In this document: one piece after another, positions 26,576 through 36,950 of the stretch
Numbering within the stretch: the stretch's first letter is position 1
How the letters are laid out: every line of letters begins with the position of its first letter
Source of the DNA: Phycicoccus sp. Soil802
Lineage (GTDB): Bacteria > Actinomycetota > Actinomycetes > Actinomycetales > Dermatophilaceae
Direction of reading: 5' to 3'
Length of the DNA stretch: 64,000 bases
Assembly (NCBI RefSeq): GCF_001429605.1
Contig: NZ_LMSS01000003.1
Location: 401,823 to 465,822, forward strand
Notes under the pieces: model-generated
Databases searched by the model: none
What the model saw: only the letters and a program-made list of their open reading frames with translations
Told to the model about the DNA's origin: nothing
Translations under genes and position numbers: made by a program

Positions 26576-26971
26576 GTGCCTACTGGCAAGGTCAAGTGGT
26601 ACGACGCGGAGAAGGGCTTCGGCTTCATCTCCGACGACGACGGGAGCGACGTGTTCCTGCACGCGAACGCCCTTCCCGAGGGCGTCGCGACGCTCAAGGG
26701 CGGCACCCGCGTGGAGTTCAGCGTGGCCGAGGGCCGTCGCGGCACGCAGGCGCTGCAGGTGACCCTGCTCGAGGCCGCCCCCACCGTCACCGCCGGCAAG
26801 CGCGAGGCGTCGCGCAAGTCCCCCGAGGACCTCGCGCCGCTCGTCGAGGACGCCATCAAGCTGCTCGACAACGCATCCAACTCGCTGCGGCGCGGCCGGC
26901 GTCCCGAAAAGGACCACGCCACCAAGCTGGCCGCCGTCCTGCGGTTCCTCGCCGACCAGATCGACCCGTGA
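26576..26971 (+). CDS. Cold-shock domain protein with C-terminal extension
   Basis: This is a 131-residue protein. The first ~67 residues are a cold-shock domain with RNP1 (KGFGFI) and RNP2-like (DVFLHA) nucleic-acid binding motifs: TGKVKWYDAEKGFGFISDDD. The remaining ~65 residues form a helical tail (LAPLVEDAIKLLDNASNSLR ... KLAAVLRFLADQI), about double the length of a plain CspA. The start is GTG 26576, preceded by AGAGGAAG, because the upstream frame encodes nothing Csp-like. The stop overlaps the DUF3027 ATG by one base (TGATG), so the genes are coupled. Role: RNA or ssDNA chaperone. Confidence 0.92.
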   Translation: MPTGKVKWYDAEKGFGFISDDDGSDVFLHANALPEGVATLKGGTRVEFSVAEGRRGTQALQVTLLEAAPTVTAGKREASRKSPEDLAPLVEDAIKLLDNASNSLRRGRRPEKDHATKLAAVLRFLADQIDP

Positions 26972-27708
26972 TGGCGACCCACAAGGAGGACGCCGTCCTG
27001 GCAGCAGCCGTCGACCTCGCTCGCGAGGCCGCCGAGTCGATCGCCGAGCGCGGCACCGTCGGCGACCACCTCGGCATGGAGATGGACGACGAGCGGCTCG
27101 CCACGCACTACTTCGCCTGCACCGCGAGCTCCTACCCGGGCTGGCGCTGGGCGATCACCATCGCCCGCGTGCCGCGGGGCAAGACCGCGACGGTGTGCGA
27201 GACCAACCTCGTCCCCGGTGACGGAGCGTTGCTCTCGCCCGAGTGGCTCCCGTATGCCGATCGGCTGGCTCCCGGCGACCTCGGCGCGGGCGACGTGCTC
27301 CCCTACAAGGAGGACGACCCGCTGCTCGAGGCCGGGTTCGAGGCGACCGGCGACGAGGAGGTCGACGAGCTGGCCGCCTACGAGCTGGGCCTGGGCCGCA
27401 AGCGCGTCCTGTCGGCCGAGGGTCGCGAGGCAGCGGCACAGCGGTGGTACGAGGGCGAGAGCGGCCCGCACGCCGATGTCGCAGAGAAGGCTCCGGCCCC
27501 GTGTTCGTCCTGCGGGTACTTCCTCCCGATGGCGGGTGCACTTCGCTCTTTTTTCGGCGTGTGCGCCAACGCCTGGTCACCTTCCGACGGTCGCGTCGTA
27601 AGTCTTGACCACGGCTGCGGCGCCCACTCCGAGGTCGATGCCGAGCCCGCCGAGCCGATGCCGGTCGGGCAGCCCATCGTCGACGAGATCGCCTACGACC
27701 TCGTCTGA
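26971..27708 (+). CDS. DUF3027 family protein
   Basis: This 245-residue protein is of the actinobacterial DUF3027 type. It has a globular region with DERLATHYFACTASSYPGWR and WAITIARVPRGKTATVCE, then a C-terminal cysteine cluster (PCSSCGYF, GVCANAW, DHGCGAHS) spaced like a zinc ribbon. That suggests metal and perhaps nucleic-acid binding, but function is not established. It is translationally coupled to the cold-shock protein and 18 bp before an XRE regulator, so the three likely form an operon. From memory, a DUF3027 gene lies near serC and the DUF2530 gene in mycobacteria too. Confidence 0.85.
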   Translation: MATHKEDAVLAAAVDLAREAAESIAERGTVGDHLGMEMDDERLATHYFACTASSYPGWRWAITIARVPRGKTATVCETNLVPGDGALLSPEWLPYADRLAPGDLGAGDVLPYKEDDPLLEAGFEATGDEEVDELAAYELGLGRKRVLSAEGREAAAQRWYEGESGPHADVAEKAPAPCSSCGYFLPMAGALRSFFGVCANAWSPSDGRVVSLDHGCGAHSEVDAEPAEPMPVGQPIVDEIAYDLV

Positions 27709-27726
27709 CCTGCCGAGCTGAGCCAG

Positions 27727-28632
27727 GTGCCTTCACCCAGGGGAGAGCGCGAGCGCGGAGTTTCGCTGCCGCGCGACTGGAGCTCGATCCGTGAGCTGCG
27801 ACAAGCCAGGGGCCTGTCGCAGTCGCGGCTCGCCGAGCTGTCCGGGGTCAGTGAGCGGACCGTCCGCGCCATCGAGGGCGGCGCTGTGGGTCGCCCCCAG
27901 CACGAGTCGCTGCGCCGCCTCGCCACCGTGCTTGCCTACGGCGACACCCACCGGGCGCGCCTGGTGGAGCGGTGGACCGGGGGGACCGCCCACCTCACCC
28001 CCGACGGACTGGGCATCCCCGACTGGGAGGTGCTCTACCGCCGCATGGGCACCCGCACGCCGGCCGACGGCGGCCAGATGTCGACGGTGATCTGCGAGCT
28101 CACCGTCGGGTCGGATCGCCTCCCTCGGCTCCTGCGCTACACGCACGGCCACGAGCAGATGAGTGCCTCGGGCTCCCCGGTGGTCTGGAAGCTCACGAGC
28201 GGGCTGCCGTTCGACCTCTCCGCCGTCCGGTTCGAGGTGCTGACCGGCGGGGTCCTCGACGACTTCTTCGTCCACGGTGACATGGCCGCGCTGGCGATCC
28301 GACCCGATCCGCTCCAGGCCCGGAACGGGCCGTTCCTGGTCGAGTACTCGGTGGACTTCAGTGGGGTCGAGCCACTGGCCGACACCGTGGAGCGCGAGTG
28401 GATGTACGCCTCGACGTCGCCCCTGCAGCTGGGGGCCATGGTCGTGCGGTTCACGGGGGATGTCCCGGAGCGGCTCTGGTCGGTGCGGGGAGCCTCGGCC
28501 ACCACGGCCGAACGGCAGGGGCGCATCCAGGTCGCACCCAACGGCAGCGCCCAGGTCTGCTTCCAGGACCTCGTGGGGGTCTTCGGCATCCAGTGGGAGT
28601 GGGGCGACGAGACCCCGGCAGAGCGGCAGTAA
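27727..28632 (+). CDS. XRE-family transcriptional regulator with large C-terminal domain
   Basis: This is a 301-residue protein. Residues ~18-75 are an XRE/Cro helix-turn-helix (IRELRQARGLSQSRLAELSG ... ERTVRAIEGG). The remaining ~200 residues form a beta-rich domain (VICELTVGSDRLPRLLRYTH, VRFEVLTGGVLDDFFVHGD, FLVEYSVDFSGVEPL) that I do not recognise and that may bind a ligand. The start is GTG 27727 with 18 bp spacing from DUF3027. Targets are unknown; self-regulation of the csp operon is possible. Confidence 0.75.
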   Translation: MPSPRGERERGVSLPRDWSSIRELRQARGLSQSRLAELSGVSERTVRAIEGGAVGRPQHESLRRLATVLAYGDTHRARLVERWTGGTAHLTPDGLGIPDWEVLYRRMGTRTPADGGQMSTVICELTVGSDRLPRLLRYTHGHEQMSASGSPVVWKLTSGLPFDLSAVRFEVLTGGVLDDFFVHGDMAALAIRPDPLQARNGPFLVEYSVDFSGVEPLADTVEREWMYASTSPLQLGAMVVRFTGDVPERLWSVRGASATTAERQGRIQVAPNGSAQVCFQDLVGVFGIQWEWGDETPAERQ

Positions 28633-28875
28633 TCCCGGCAGAAACCGGCCACGCCGTTCCACGCAGGGTTCTGCCGGTGCACGCTGTTCCCGGCCTGCTC
28701 CTCAGGGGTGGTCCTGCCGGTGACCATGTGTCCGCCGGGTCGGGACCGCGCCGGAAGAACGGCTGCAGGGGGGAATGTAGGAGGGGCTGGTTGGCACGGT
28801 GACCACGCAGCCGGTGGCCGTGCCAACCAGCGCTGCTCCTCGGACCGGGGCGCCCGGCATACCTCGTGCGCTTTT
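28633..28875. other. Gene-free stretch with two hairpins
   Basis: No gene is supported. Just past the XRE stop is a 9-bp dyad (ccggcagaa 28635-28643 / ttctgccgg 28669-28677), likely its terminator. Further on is a perfect 14-bp stem (gctggttggcacgg 28786-28799 / ccgtgccaaccagc 28818-28831). One copy of the octamer CGGCATAC lies at 28855-28862. Confidence 0.6.
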
Positions 28876-28957
28876 CCGGCCAATTGGCCGACTTTCTCGG
28901 GGCTGGGACGTCTTGGCGCGCGGACTCCCGGCCAATTGGCCGACTTTCTCGGGGCTA
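28876..28957. repeat. Dyad element A (paired CCGGCCAATTGGCC half-sites, 52-bp spacing)
   Basis: Two copies of ccggccaattggccgacttt are centred at 28882-28885 and 28934-28937, exactly 52 bp apart, each followed by ctcgggg. Each half-site is itself palindromic. The element lies between convergent genes and its right end contains the DUF2530 stop codon (cta, 28955-28957). Related elements occur at 39.8, 42.7 and 52.8 kb. Confidence 0.8.
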
Positions 28958-29221
28958 CTGGGCGCCGGCGGCGTTGCCGCGACCGCGGCGCACGTACGAG
29001 AAACCGATGAGGCCCAACGCGATCCCGGCCACCGGGACCCAGGGCCACCAGTCGCGCTCGCCCTCGTGCAGTGCCGGGACGGCGAGGATCACAACCAGCG
29101 CCACGAGCCAGGCGAGCTCGCCCCAGAGCACGACGCGGGCGGTGCTGACGGCGAGTGGCTTCAGCTCGTCCACCGGCTCCCCGTCCGTGCCCGGTCGGGG
29201 CCGACCCTGCGACTCGCTCAT
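28955..29221 (-). CDS. DUF2530 membrane protein
   Basis: This is an 88-residue protein with two membrane segments (VLWGELAWLVALVVILAVPA and WPWVPVAGIALGLIGFSYV) separated by a short charged loop, ending in RRGRGNAAG. This matches small actinobacterial DUF2530 proteins of unknown function. The start is ATG 29221, which keeps the natural hydrophilic head SESQGRPRPGTDGEPVDEL. It is divergent from the purine permease, with only 54 bp between, so the two share a promoter region. From memory, a DUF2530 gene also lies near MarR and serC in mycobacteria. Confidence 0.75.
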   Translation of the reverse strand: MSESQGRPRPGTDGEPVDELKPLAVSTARVVLWGELAWLVALVVILAVPALHEGERDWWPWVPVAGIALGLIGFSYVRRGRGNAAGAQ

Positions 29222-29275
29222 GCGGGCAGCGTAGCCTTCACGATTCGGAAACACGCAGGCCCTACCCTGCTGCCC

Positions 29276-30787
<1,512 letters not shown>

Positions 30788-30811
30788 TGCCAGCCGGGCC
30801 AGGACCCCACC

Positions 30812-30862
30812 ACGCAGGTATGCCGCGTGGCCCCGTGAGCGGGCCGCGCGGCATACCTGCGT
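30812..30862. terminator. GTATGCCG-type hairpin after the purine permease
   Basis: There is a perfect 16-bp stem (acgcaggtatgccgcg 30812-30827 / cgcggcatacctgcgt 30847-30862) with a 19-base loop, 24 bp after the permease stop. Both arms contain the octamer GTATGCCG. It is the likely terminator isolating the permease from the MarR operon. Confidence 0.75.
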
Positions 30863-30882
30863 CTGGGGTCGGCGCGCAGAAA

Positions 30883-30914
30883 TACTTAGCACAGGTAATG
30901 AGTTATGCTAAGTA
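30883..30914. promoter_or_regulatory. Inverted repeat upstream of marR, likely operator
   Basis: Arms tacttagca (30883-30891) and tgctaagta (30906-30914) are perfect complements with a 14-bp spacer. The site is unusually AT-rich and lies just before the AAGGAG ribosome site of the MarR gene. MarR proteins normally bind such dyads to repress their own operon; this is inferred from position. Confidence 0.7.
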
Positions 30915-30932
30915 TCGACAAGGAGAGAAACC

Positions 30933-31400
30933 ATGACACCACCCCCCGCACGCGCGCGTCGCGCTGCTGACGCTGGTCTCTCGCCCTCCGCCGTCTCCGC
31001 CCTCGCCGGTGAGCTCCGTCTCGCCTGCATGCGCATCAGCCGCCGAGTGCGGTTCGAGAGCACGCATGTTGTTGCGCCGCACCAGTTCTCGGTGCTCTGC
31101 CGCCTCGAGGAGGCGCCGCGCACCCCGAGCGAGCTCGCGGAGATCGAGAAGGTGAGCGCACCCAGCATGACCCGCACCGTCGCCGCACTGGTCGAGCGCG
31201 GACTCGTCGAGCGCACCGCCGACCCGGCTGACGGCCGCCAGGTGATCCTGTCGCTCACCCGCGACGCGACCACCCTGCTCAAGGACATCCGCCGCAAGCG
31301 CGACGCCTGGATGTCCGTCCGCGTCGGCCACCTGACCGCCGAGGAGCAGGACGTCCTGCGCCAGGCCTCGGCCATCCTCACGCGGGTGGCCAACGAGTGA
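30933..31400 (+). CDS. MarR-family transcriptional regulator
   Basis: This 155-residue winged-helix regulator has a dimerisation helix at the N-terminus, then HQFSVLCRLEEAPRTPSELA, the recognition region SAPSMTRTVAALVERGLVER and the wing DPADGRQVILSLT. The length is standard. ATG 30933 has a good Shine-Dalgarno (aaggagag). It overlaps the downstream MFS exporter by 4 bp, and an AT-rich dyad lies directly upstream. It probably represses the exporter until a ligand binds (typical MarR logic, inferred). Confidence 0.93.
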   Translation: MTPPPARARRAADAGLSPSAVSALAGELRLACMRISRRVRFESTHVVAPHQFSVLCRLEEAPRTPSELAEIEKVSAPSMTRTVAALVERGLVERTADPADGRQVILSLTRDATTLLKDIRRKRDAWMSVRVGHLTAEEQDVLRQASAILTRVANE

Positions 31401-32695
31401 GCCCGACCTTCTCCTCGCTCGACGTCCGCAACTACCGCATCTATGCCGCCGGTGCCTTCATCTCCAACATCGGCACCTGGATGGGCCGGGTCGCCCAGGA
31501 CTGGCTGGTGCTCACCGAGCTGACCAACCACTCGTCCTCGGCGCTCGGCATCGTCACCGGGCTGCAGTTCCTGCCGTTCCTGCTGCTCGCCCCGTGGGCC
31601 GGCATGATCGCCGACCGCTACCCCAAGCGGCGGATCCTGGCCATCACCCAGACCTCGCTCGCCCTGTCGTCGCTCGCCCTCGGCCTCCTGGTCATCAGCG
31701 GCGCCGCGGAGCTCTGGATGGTCTACGGCATCGCGCTGTTCACCGGGGTCGCCACCGCGGTCGACAACCCGGCCCGCCAGACCTTCGTCTCCGAGATGGT
31801 GCCCCGCGACCGGCTGGCCAACGCCGTCTCGCTCAACAGCGCGTCGTTCAACGCCGGCCGCCTCGTCGGACCCGGCGTCGCTGGACTGACCATCGCGGCG
31901 TTCAGCACCGGCTGGACCCTGATGCTCAACACGCTGACCTTCGTGGCCGTGCTGCTCGCGCTCGCGTCGATGCGAAGCAGCGAGCTGCGACCGGCGCCGG
32001 CGCTGGCCCGCGGCAAGGGTGCGATCCGCGACGGTGTCGCCTACGTCCGCAGCCGGCCCGACATCCAGCTGGTCATGGTGCTGGTCTTCGTGCTCGGCAC
32101 GTTCGGCATGAACTTCCAGATCACCACCGCGCTGATGGCCACCAAGGAGTTCGGCAAGGGCCCCGAGGAGTACGGGCTGCTCGGCTCGATCATGGCGATC
32201 GGGTCGCTCACCGCCGCGCTGCTCTCGGCCCGTCGGGCCAGGCCACGGCTGCGGATCCTGCTGGTCGCCCTGGTCGGGTTCACCATCTCGAGCGGGCTGG
32301 CCGCGTTGGCGCCGAGCTATCCGCTCTTCGCGCTGGCGCTGGTGCCGGTGGGCCTGTCCGCGCTCACCGCGCTGACCACCGCGAACGCCATGGTCCAGCT
32401 CACCGTCGACCCAGCGATGCGTGGCCGGGTGATGGCCCTCTACATGGCGATCTTCATGGGTGGCACCCCGCTCGGCGCGCCCGTGATCGGCTGGATCGGT
32501 GACGTCTGGGGTCCGCGCTGGACGATCGGCATCGGGACCATCGCGATCGGCATCACCCTCGTGGTGGTGTCGGTCTGGATGGCCAGGCACGAGAATGTCC
32601 AGGTGACCTACGAGTCCCAGCGTCGCCCACGCATCCGGATCCGCACCCTCCCGCAGCCCGAGGTCTCGGAGCCGGTGCACGAGGCGGTTCGGTGA
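31397..32695 (+). CDS. MFS exporter (MFS_3/EntS-like), MarR-coupled
   Basis: This 432-residue major facilitator begins LDVRNYRIYAAGAFISNIGT, a hallmark of the MFS_3 branch. It has the motif-A loop GMIADRYPKRRILAITQ and DNPARQTFVSEMVPRDRLAN, common in EntS/multidrug-like exporters. Twelve hydrophobic segments are visible. The GTG start overlaps the MarR stop (GTGA), so expression is coupled to the regulator. The substrate may be a toxic or drug-like compound. A 28-codon ORF overlaps its stop in turn. Confidence 0.9.
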   Translation: MSPTFSSLDVRNYRIYAAGAFISNIGTWMGRVAQDWLVLTELTNHSSSALGIVTGLQFLPFLLLAPWAGMIADRYPKRRILAITQTSLALSSLALGLLVISGAAELWMVYGIALFTGVATAVDNPARQTFVSEMVPRDRLANAVSLNSASFNAGRLVGPGVAGLTIAAFSTGWTLMLNTLTFVAVLLALASMRSSELRPAPALARGKGAIRDGVAYVRSRPDIQLVMVLVFVLGTFGMNFQITTALMATKEFGKGPEEYGLLGSIMAIGSLTAALLSARRARPRLRILLVALVGFTISSGLAALAPSYPLFALALVPVGLSALTALTTANAMVQLTVDPAMRGRVMALYMAIFMGGTPLGAPVIGWIGDVWGPRWTIGIGTIAIGITLVVVSVWMARHENVQVTYESQRRPRIRIRTLPQPEVSEPVHEAVR

Positions 32696-32778
32696 CGCCG
32701 GTCTTCCGGCGCCGCGTGACGATCGCCGTGCTCGTCATCGTCGTGGCCGCGGCCGTCGTCGCCAGCTTCCTGCGCTGA
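32692..32778 (+). CDS. Tiny single-span membrane ORF overlapping the MFS stop
   Basis: GTG 32692 overlaps the MFS stop codon (GTGA) and opens a 28-codon frame reading TPVFRRRVTIAVLVIVVAAA then VVASFLR and stop. It has a basic head followed by one hydrophobic span of ~17 residues, a good inside-positive membrane topology. No separate Shine-Dalgarno is needed because of the overlap. It could be a small accessory subunit of the exporter. It could equally be a chance frame, since high GC favours open frames; the hydrophobic pattern and exact overlap argue for a real gene. Confidence 0.5.
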   Translation: MTPVFRRRVTIAVLVIVVAAAVVASFLR

Positions 32779-32784
32779 CCTTCC

Positions 32785-32949
32785 CCGACTTCTGGCCAGC
32801 CAGATCGCACCGGGGCGCTGAAACCCGGCGCGCACCCGGCACCCGTGGCCAGAAGTGCGGGTGGGTCCCGACTTCTGGCCAGCCAGATCGCACCGGACAG
32901 CTGGAACCCGGCGCGCACCCGGCACCCGTGGCCAGAAGTGCCGGTGAGG
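32785..32949. repeat. Two tandem 83-bp repeats with TGGCCAGAAGT dyads
   Basis: Units at 32785-32867 and 32868-32950 are nearly identical. Each begins ccgacttctggccagccaga and contains a reverse-complementary arm tggccagaagt. The TGGCCA centres of each pair are 53 bp apart (32793/32846 and 32876/32929). They lie between the convergent MarR-MFS operon and the lytic transglycosylase gene, so they may form long stem-loops that stop transcription from both sides. Confidence 0.85.
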
Positions 32950-34203
32950 TCAGTGGTGCAGGTTGCAGATGATGACGATGCCCAGGGCGTTGAGACCGGG
33001 GTCGTAGCCGGCGGGGCACTTCCCACCGACCGGCAGCACCGTCAACGGCAGCGGTGACGTGGTCGGGCTGGGCGTCGGGCTGCTCGGCGTGGGGGTCGGG
33101 GTCGGCGTGGGGGTGCTCCCGGTGCCGCCGCCGACCACACCACCGACGATGCCGCTGACCACGTCGGTCACGCTGCCGCCGCTGGTCGCCGAGGGCGAGG
33201 GCGTCGGGCTGGTCGAACCGCCCGTGCCGCCACTGGTCCCGCCGGTGCCGGGCTTCGTGGCCGAGCCACCCTTGCCGGGCTTCGAGGACGACCCCGCAGC
33301 GGGCTGGGAGGCCTTCACCGGGTCGTAGCTCGCCATCGGCCGGGGCTCGCCCGACGGGAGGTAGGGGGAGCCGTTGCGCTGCGACTCGCTGAGGTCCGAG
33401 CCGGGCACGACGGTGTAGCCACCGCGGTAGCCGGCCGCGATCGCCAGCACCTGGTCGGCGTAGGCGTCACTGTGGTTGTAGCGCAGCACGGCCGAGCGGG
33501 CGCCGGAGTCGGTGCTGAGGTCGCCGGGGCCGGAGCACAGGTAGACGGCGGTGGCCGTCGCGGCGTCGGCGATGTTCTGGGGGTCCTTGCGACCGTCACC
33601 GTTCGCGTCCACGCCGACCACGCGCCAGGTGCCGGGGATGAACTGCATCGGCCCGACGGCGCGGTCCCACGAGACGTCGCGGTCGTACGCGCCACCGTCG
33701 GTGTCGCGGATGGTCGCGGTGTTGTTGCTGCCGTTGAGCGGTATGCCGTAGATGCCGGGACGGACCGTGCCGTCCCGGTCGATGCCGTTCCCGCCGTAGC
33801 GCCCGTGGTTGGACTCGACCTTGCCGATGGCGGCGATCAGCGCCCAGTCGATGCGGCACTCCGCGTCAGCGGCATCCACGATCGTGGCTGCCCGGCGGTA
33901 GGCGTCGAGCGCAGCGGCAGGAATGCCGTTGGCGCTCATCGAGGAGGGCAGCCCGGCCGGCTGGTAGAGCGGTGTGGGGTCGGCCTCGTCCGGAGCCGGG
34001 AGCTCGGGCAGCGACGGCAGCACGGGCGCGTCGAGCCGGTTGAGCGCGGTGTCGGGCACGGTCACCAGGGGTGTCGAGTCGGCGACGATGTCGGTCGCCG
34101 GGTGACCACCGGTCGCGGCGAGGGCGATCCCGCTCGCGACGAGCACGATCGCGGGCACGGCTCCGGCAGCGGTCCGCCACGGCAGTCGCATCGTGCGTGT
34201 CAT
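32950..34203 (-). CDS. Secreted lytic transglycosylase (SLT_2/MltB-like)
   Basis: This is a 417-residue exported protein with a signal/anchor segment (AVPAIVLVASGIALAATG, ~15-32). The transglycosylase domain (~90-270) has the catalytic Glu in IAAIGKVESNHGRYGGNGI and the typical SWDRAVGPMQFIPGTWRVVG and ATAVYLCSGPGDL. A long Ser/Gly/Pro/Thr-rich cell-wall-type linker (~300-390) follows, and a short tail with two Cys (GKCPAGYDPG, IICNLHH). It cleaves peptidoglycan glycan strands with anhydro-muramic product formation, for wall remodelling. It stands alone on the minus strand downstream of serC. Confidence 0.9.
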   Translation of the reverse strand: MTRTMRLPWRTAAGAVPAIVLVASGIALAATGGHPATDIVADSTPLVTVPDTALNRLDAPVLPSLPELPAPDEADPTPLYQPAGLPSSMSANGIPAAALDAYRRAATIVDAADAECRIDWALIAAIGKVESNHGRYGGNGIDRDGTVRPGIYGIPLNGSNNTATIRDTDGGAYDRDVSWDRAVGPMQFIPGTWRVVGVDANGDGRKDPQNIADAATATAVYLCSGPGDLSTDSGARSAVLRYNHSDAYADQVLAIAAGYRGGYTVVPGSDLSESQRNGSPYLPSGEPRPMASYDPVKASQPAAGSSSKPGKGGSATKPGTGGTSGGTGGSTSPTPSPSATSGGSVTDVVSGIVGGVVGGGTGSTPTPTPTPTPSSPTPSPTTSPLPLTVLPVGGKCPAGYDPGLNALGIVIICNLHH

Positions 34204-34376
34204 CGTCCGGCTCCTCGACGTCGCTGTCAGTCCCAGGGTTGTACGTGGGTCAACGACTCGCTCGGCCCGAGGTTACGCGCGGTCACTGGCCTGCTGGGCT
34301 GGAATCGGCTCACAAAACGGGAGTTGCATGGCAAACCGGGCATCTGCAGGTGGGCGCGTGCGGCAGCAACTGCCGT

Positions 34377-34447
34377 TGTGCAGTGCGGGGTGCAGTGCGG
34401 GGTGCGGGGCGGGGTGCGGGGCGCGGGGTGCGGGGTGCGGTGGAGGG
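34377..34447. repeat. G-rich GGGGTGC microsatellite, possible G-quadruplex
   Basis: The + strand between the transglycosylase and serC holds about seven GGGG runs in units of tgcggggtgc and ggggc. On the minus strand, where serC is transcribed, this is the C-rich 3' untranslated region immediately after the serC stop (34448). The rest of 34204-34376 shows no gene. Confidence 0.7.
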
Positions 34448-35581
<1,134 letters not shown>

Positions 35582-35646
35582 TCACCCCGTCCCGAGGCGT
35601 GGGACGTGAGGTCCACCACCCGGAACGGCTGCGGGGTGGGCGCCCT

Positions 35647-35697
35647 CGGTTCGAGGTATTCGCCGACCAGATCCCGGTAGCGAAATACCTCGAACCG
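35647..35697. repeat. CCGGTTCGA-type dyad element
   Basis: Arms cggttcgaggtatt (35647-35660) and aatacctcgaaccg (35684-35697) form a 14-bp stem, extendable with one bulge. About 87% of the element is repeated at 45410-45461, and its outer bases match the palindrome at 44852-44903. It lies upstream of serC and downstream of citrate synthase. Confidence 0.8.
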
Positions 35698-35711
35698 GGC
35701 TGGGGGCGGGA

Positions 35712-35748
35712 GGTATGCCGCGTCGCTGAGCCAGCCACGCGGCATACC
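35712..35748. terminator. GTATGCCG-type hairpin after citrate synthase
   Basis: There is a perfect 12-bp stem (ggtatgccgcgt 35712-35723 / acgcggcatacc 35737-35748) with a 13-base loop, 14 bp beyond the citrate synthase stop on the minus strand. It is a likely terminator. Both arms contain the octamer enriched across the window. Confidence 0.75.
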
Positions 35749-35761
35749 GCTTGCTTGGGGC

Positions 35762-36859
35762 TCAGCCCTGGTAGCCCTTGACGGCGTCGAGCCCGCGCGG
35801 GCCCTCGCCGATGTAGCGCGCGGAGGGGCGGATCAGGCGGCCGGTCTTCTTCTGCTCGAGGATGTGCGCGGACCAGCCGGCGGTGCGCGCCGACACGAAC
35901 AGCGGCGTCATCATGTCGCCGGGGACGTCGGCGAAGTCGAGCAGCACGGCCGCCCAGTAGTCGACGTTGGTCTCCAGCACGCGGTCGGGCTGGCGCTCGC
36001 GCAGCTCGGTGAGCGCAGCCTGCTCGAGCTCGAGGGCCACGTCGTAGCGCGGGGCGCCGAGCCGCTTGCAGGTGTCGCGCAGGACGGCGGCGCGCGGGTC
36101 GTAGGCGCGGTAGACGCGGTGGCCGAAGCCCATCAGGCGCTCGCCGCGGTCGAGGACGTCCTTGACGTAGGCCCGGGCGTCGCCGCTGCGCTCGACACCC
36201 TCGATCATGTGCTGCGCGCGGGAGGGGGCACCGCCGTGGAGCGGGCCGGACAGCGCGCCGATCGCGCCAGAGAGGCAGGCAGCCACGTCGGCGCCGGTCG
36301 AGGCGATCACCCTGGCGGTGAAGGTCGACGCGTTCATGCCGTGCTCGGCCGCGGAGGTGAAGTAGGAGTCGATCGCCTCGACGTGCTTGGGGTCGGGCTC
36401 GCCGCGCCAGCGGATCATGAAGCGCTCGACGATCGTGCGGCCCTCGTCGACGCGGGCCTGCGGCACCATCGGGCTGTGCTGGCCGTGCGCGGACTGCGCG
36501 ATGAACGACAGGATCATCACCGACGCGCGAGCCAGGTCGTCCCGGGCCTGTTCGGGGGAGATGTCGAGCAGCGGCTTGAACCCCCACAGCGGCGCGAGCT
36601 GGGCGATCGCCGACTGGGCGTCGACCCGGATGTCGCCGGTGTGCACGGGCAGCGGGAACGGCTCGGCCGGCGGGAGGCCGGGGTCGAACTCGTTGTCGAC
36701 CAACAGCCCCCAGACCTGCCCGAAGCTGACCTTGCCGACGAGGTCCTTGAGGTCCACGCCGCGGTAGCGCAGTGAACCGCCTTCCTTGTCGGGTTCGGCG
36801 ATCTCTGACTCGAAGGCGATGACGCCCTCGAGGCCCGGCTTGAAGTCGCTGTCGGACAT
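35762..36859 (-). CDS. Citrate synthase (citA/gltA type)
   Basis: This 365-residue citrate/methylcitrate synthase fold enzyme condenses oxaloacetate and acetyl-CoA. The catalytic residues are visible in their usual motifs: His in EHGMNASTFTARV, GPLHGGAPSRAQ, GFGHRVYRAYDPRA with the second His, and Asp in VDYWAAVLLDFADVP. The start is ATG 36859 (SDSDFKPGLEGVIAFES) because GAGAGGA precedes it; the longer frame adds low-quality sequence. Its position near serC resembles the M. tuberculosis citA region. A methylcitrate role cannot be excluded, but no prp genes are adjacent. Confidence 0.93.
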   Translation of the reverse strand: MSDSDFKPGLEGVIAFESEIAEPDKEGGSLRYRGVDLKDLVGKVSFGQVWGLLVDNEFDPGLPPAEPFPLPVHTGDIRVDAQSAIAQLAPLWGFKPLLDISPEQARDDLARASVMILSFIAQSAHGQHSPMVPQARVDEGRTIVERFMIRWRGEPDPKHVEAIDSYFTSAAEHGMNASTFTARVIASTGADVAACLSGAIGALSGPLHGGAPSRAQHMIEGVERSGDARAYVKDVLDRGERLMGFGHRVYRAYDPRAAVLRDTCKRLGAPRYDVALELEQAALTELRERQPDRVLETNVDYWAAVLLDFADVPGDMMTPLFVSARTAGWSAHILEQKKTGRLIRPSARYIGEGPRGLDAVKGYQG

Positions 36860-36950
36860 CGGTGTCCTCTCGGCATTCTGGTGTCGGTGGGGGCAACCCG
36901 GTGGGGCGCCCGCATTCCTACTGGCGGGTTCATTCTGCACTGTCTGCCCG

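Noticed and set aside
28955..28957. Insertion sequence at the CCAATTGG elements
   Set aside because: No transposase, target duplication or constant interior is present. The elements are under 90 bp and keep only arms and spacing.
35647..35697. GGTTCGA sequences resembling a tRNA T-arm
   Set aside because: No acceptor, D or anticodon stems can be folded around them. They are arms of dyad elements repeated at three places.
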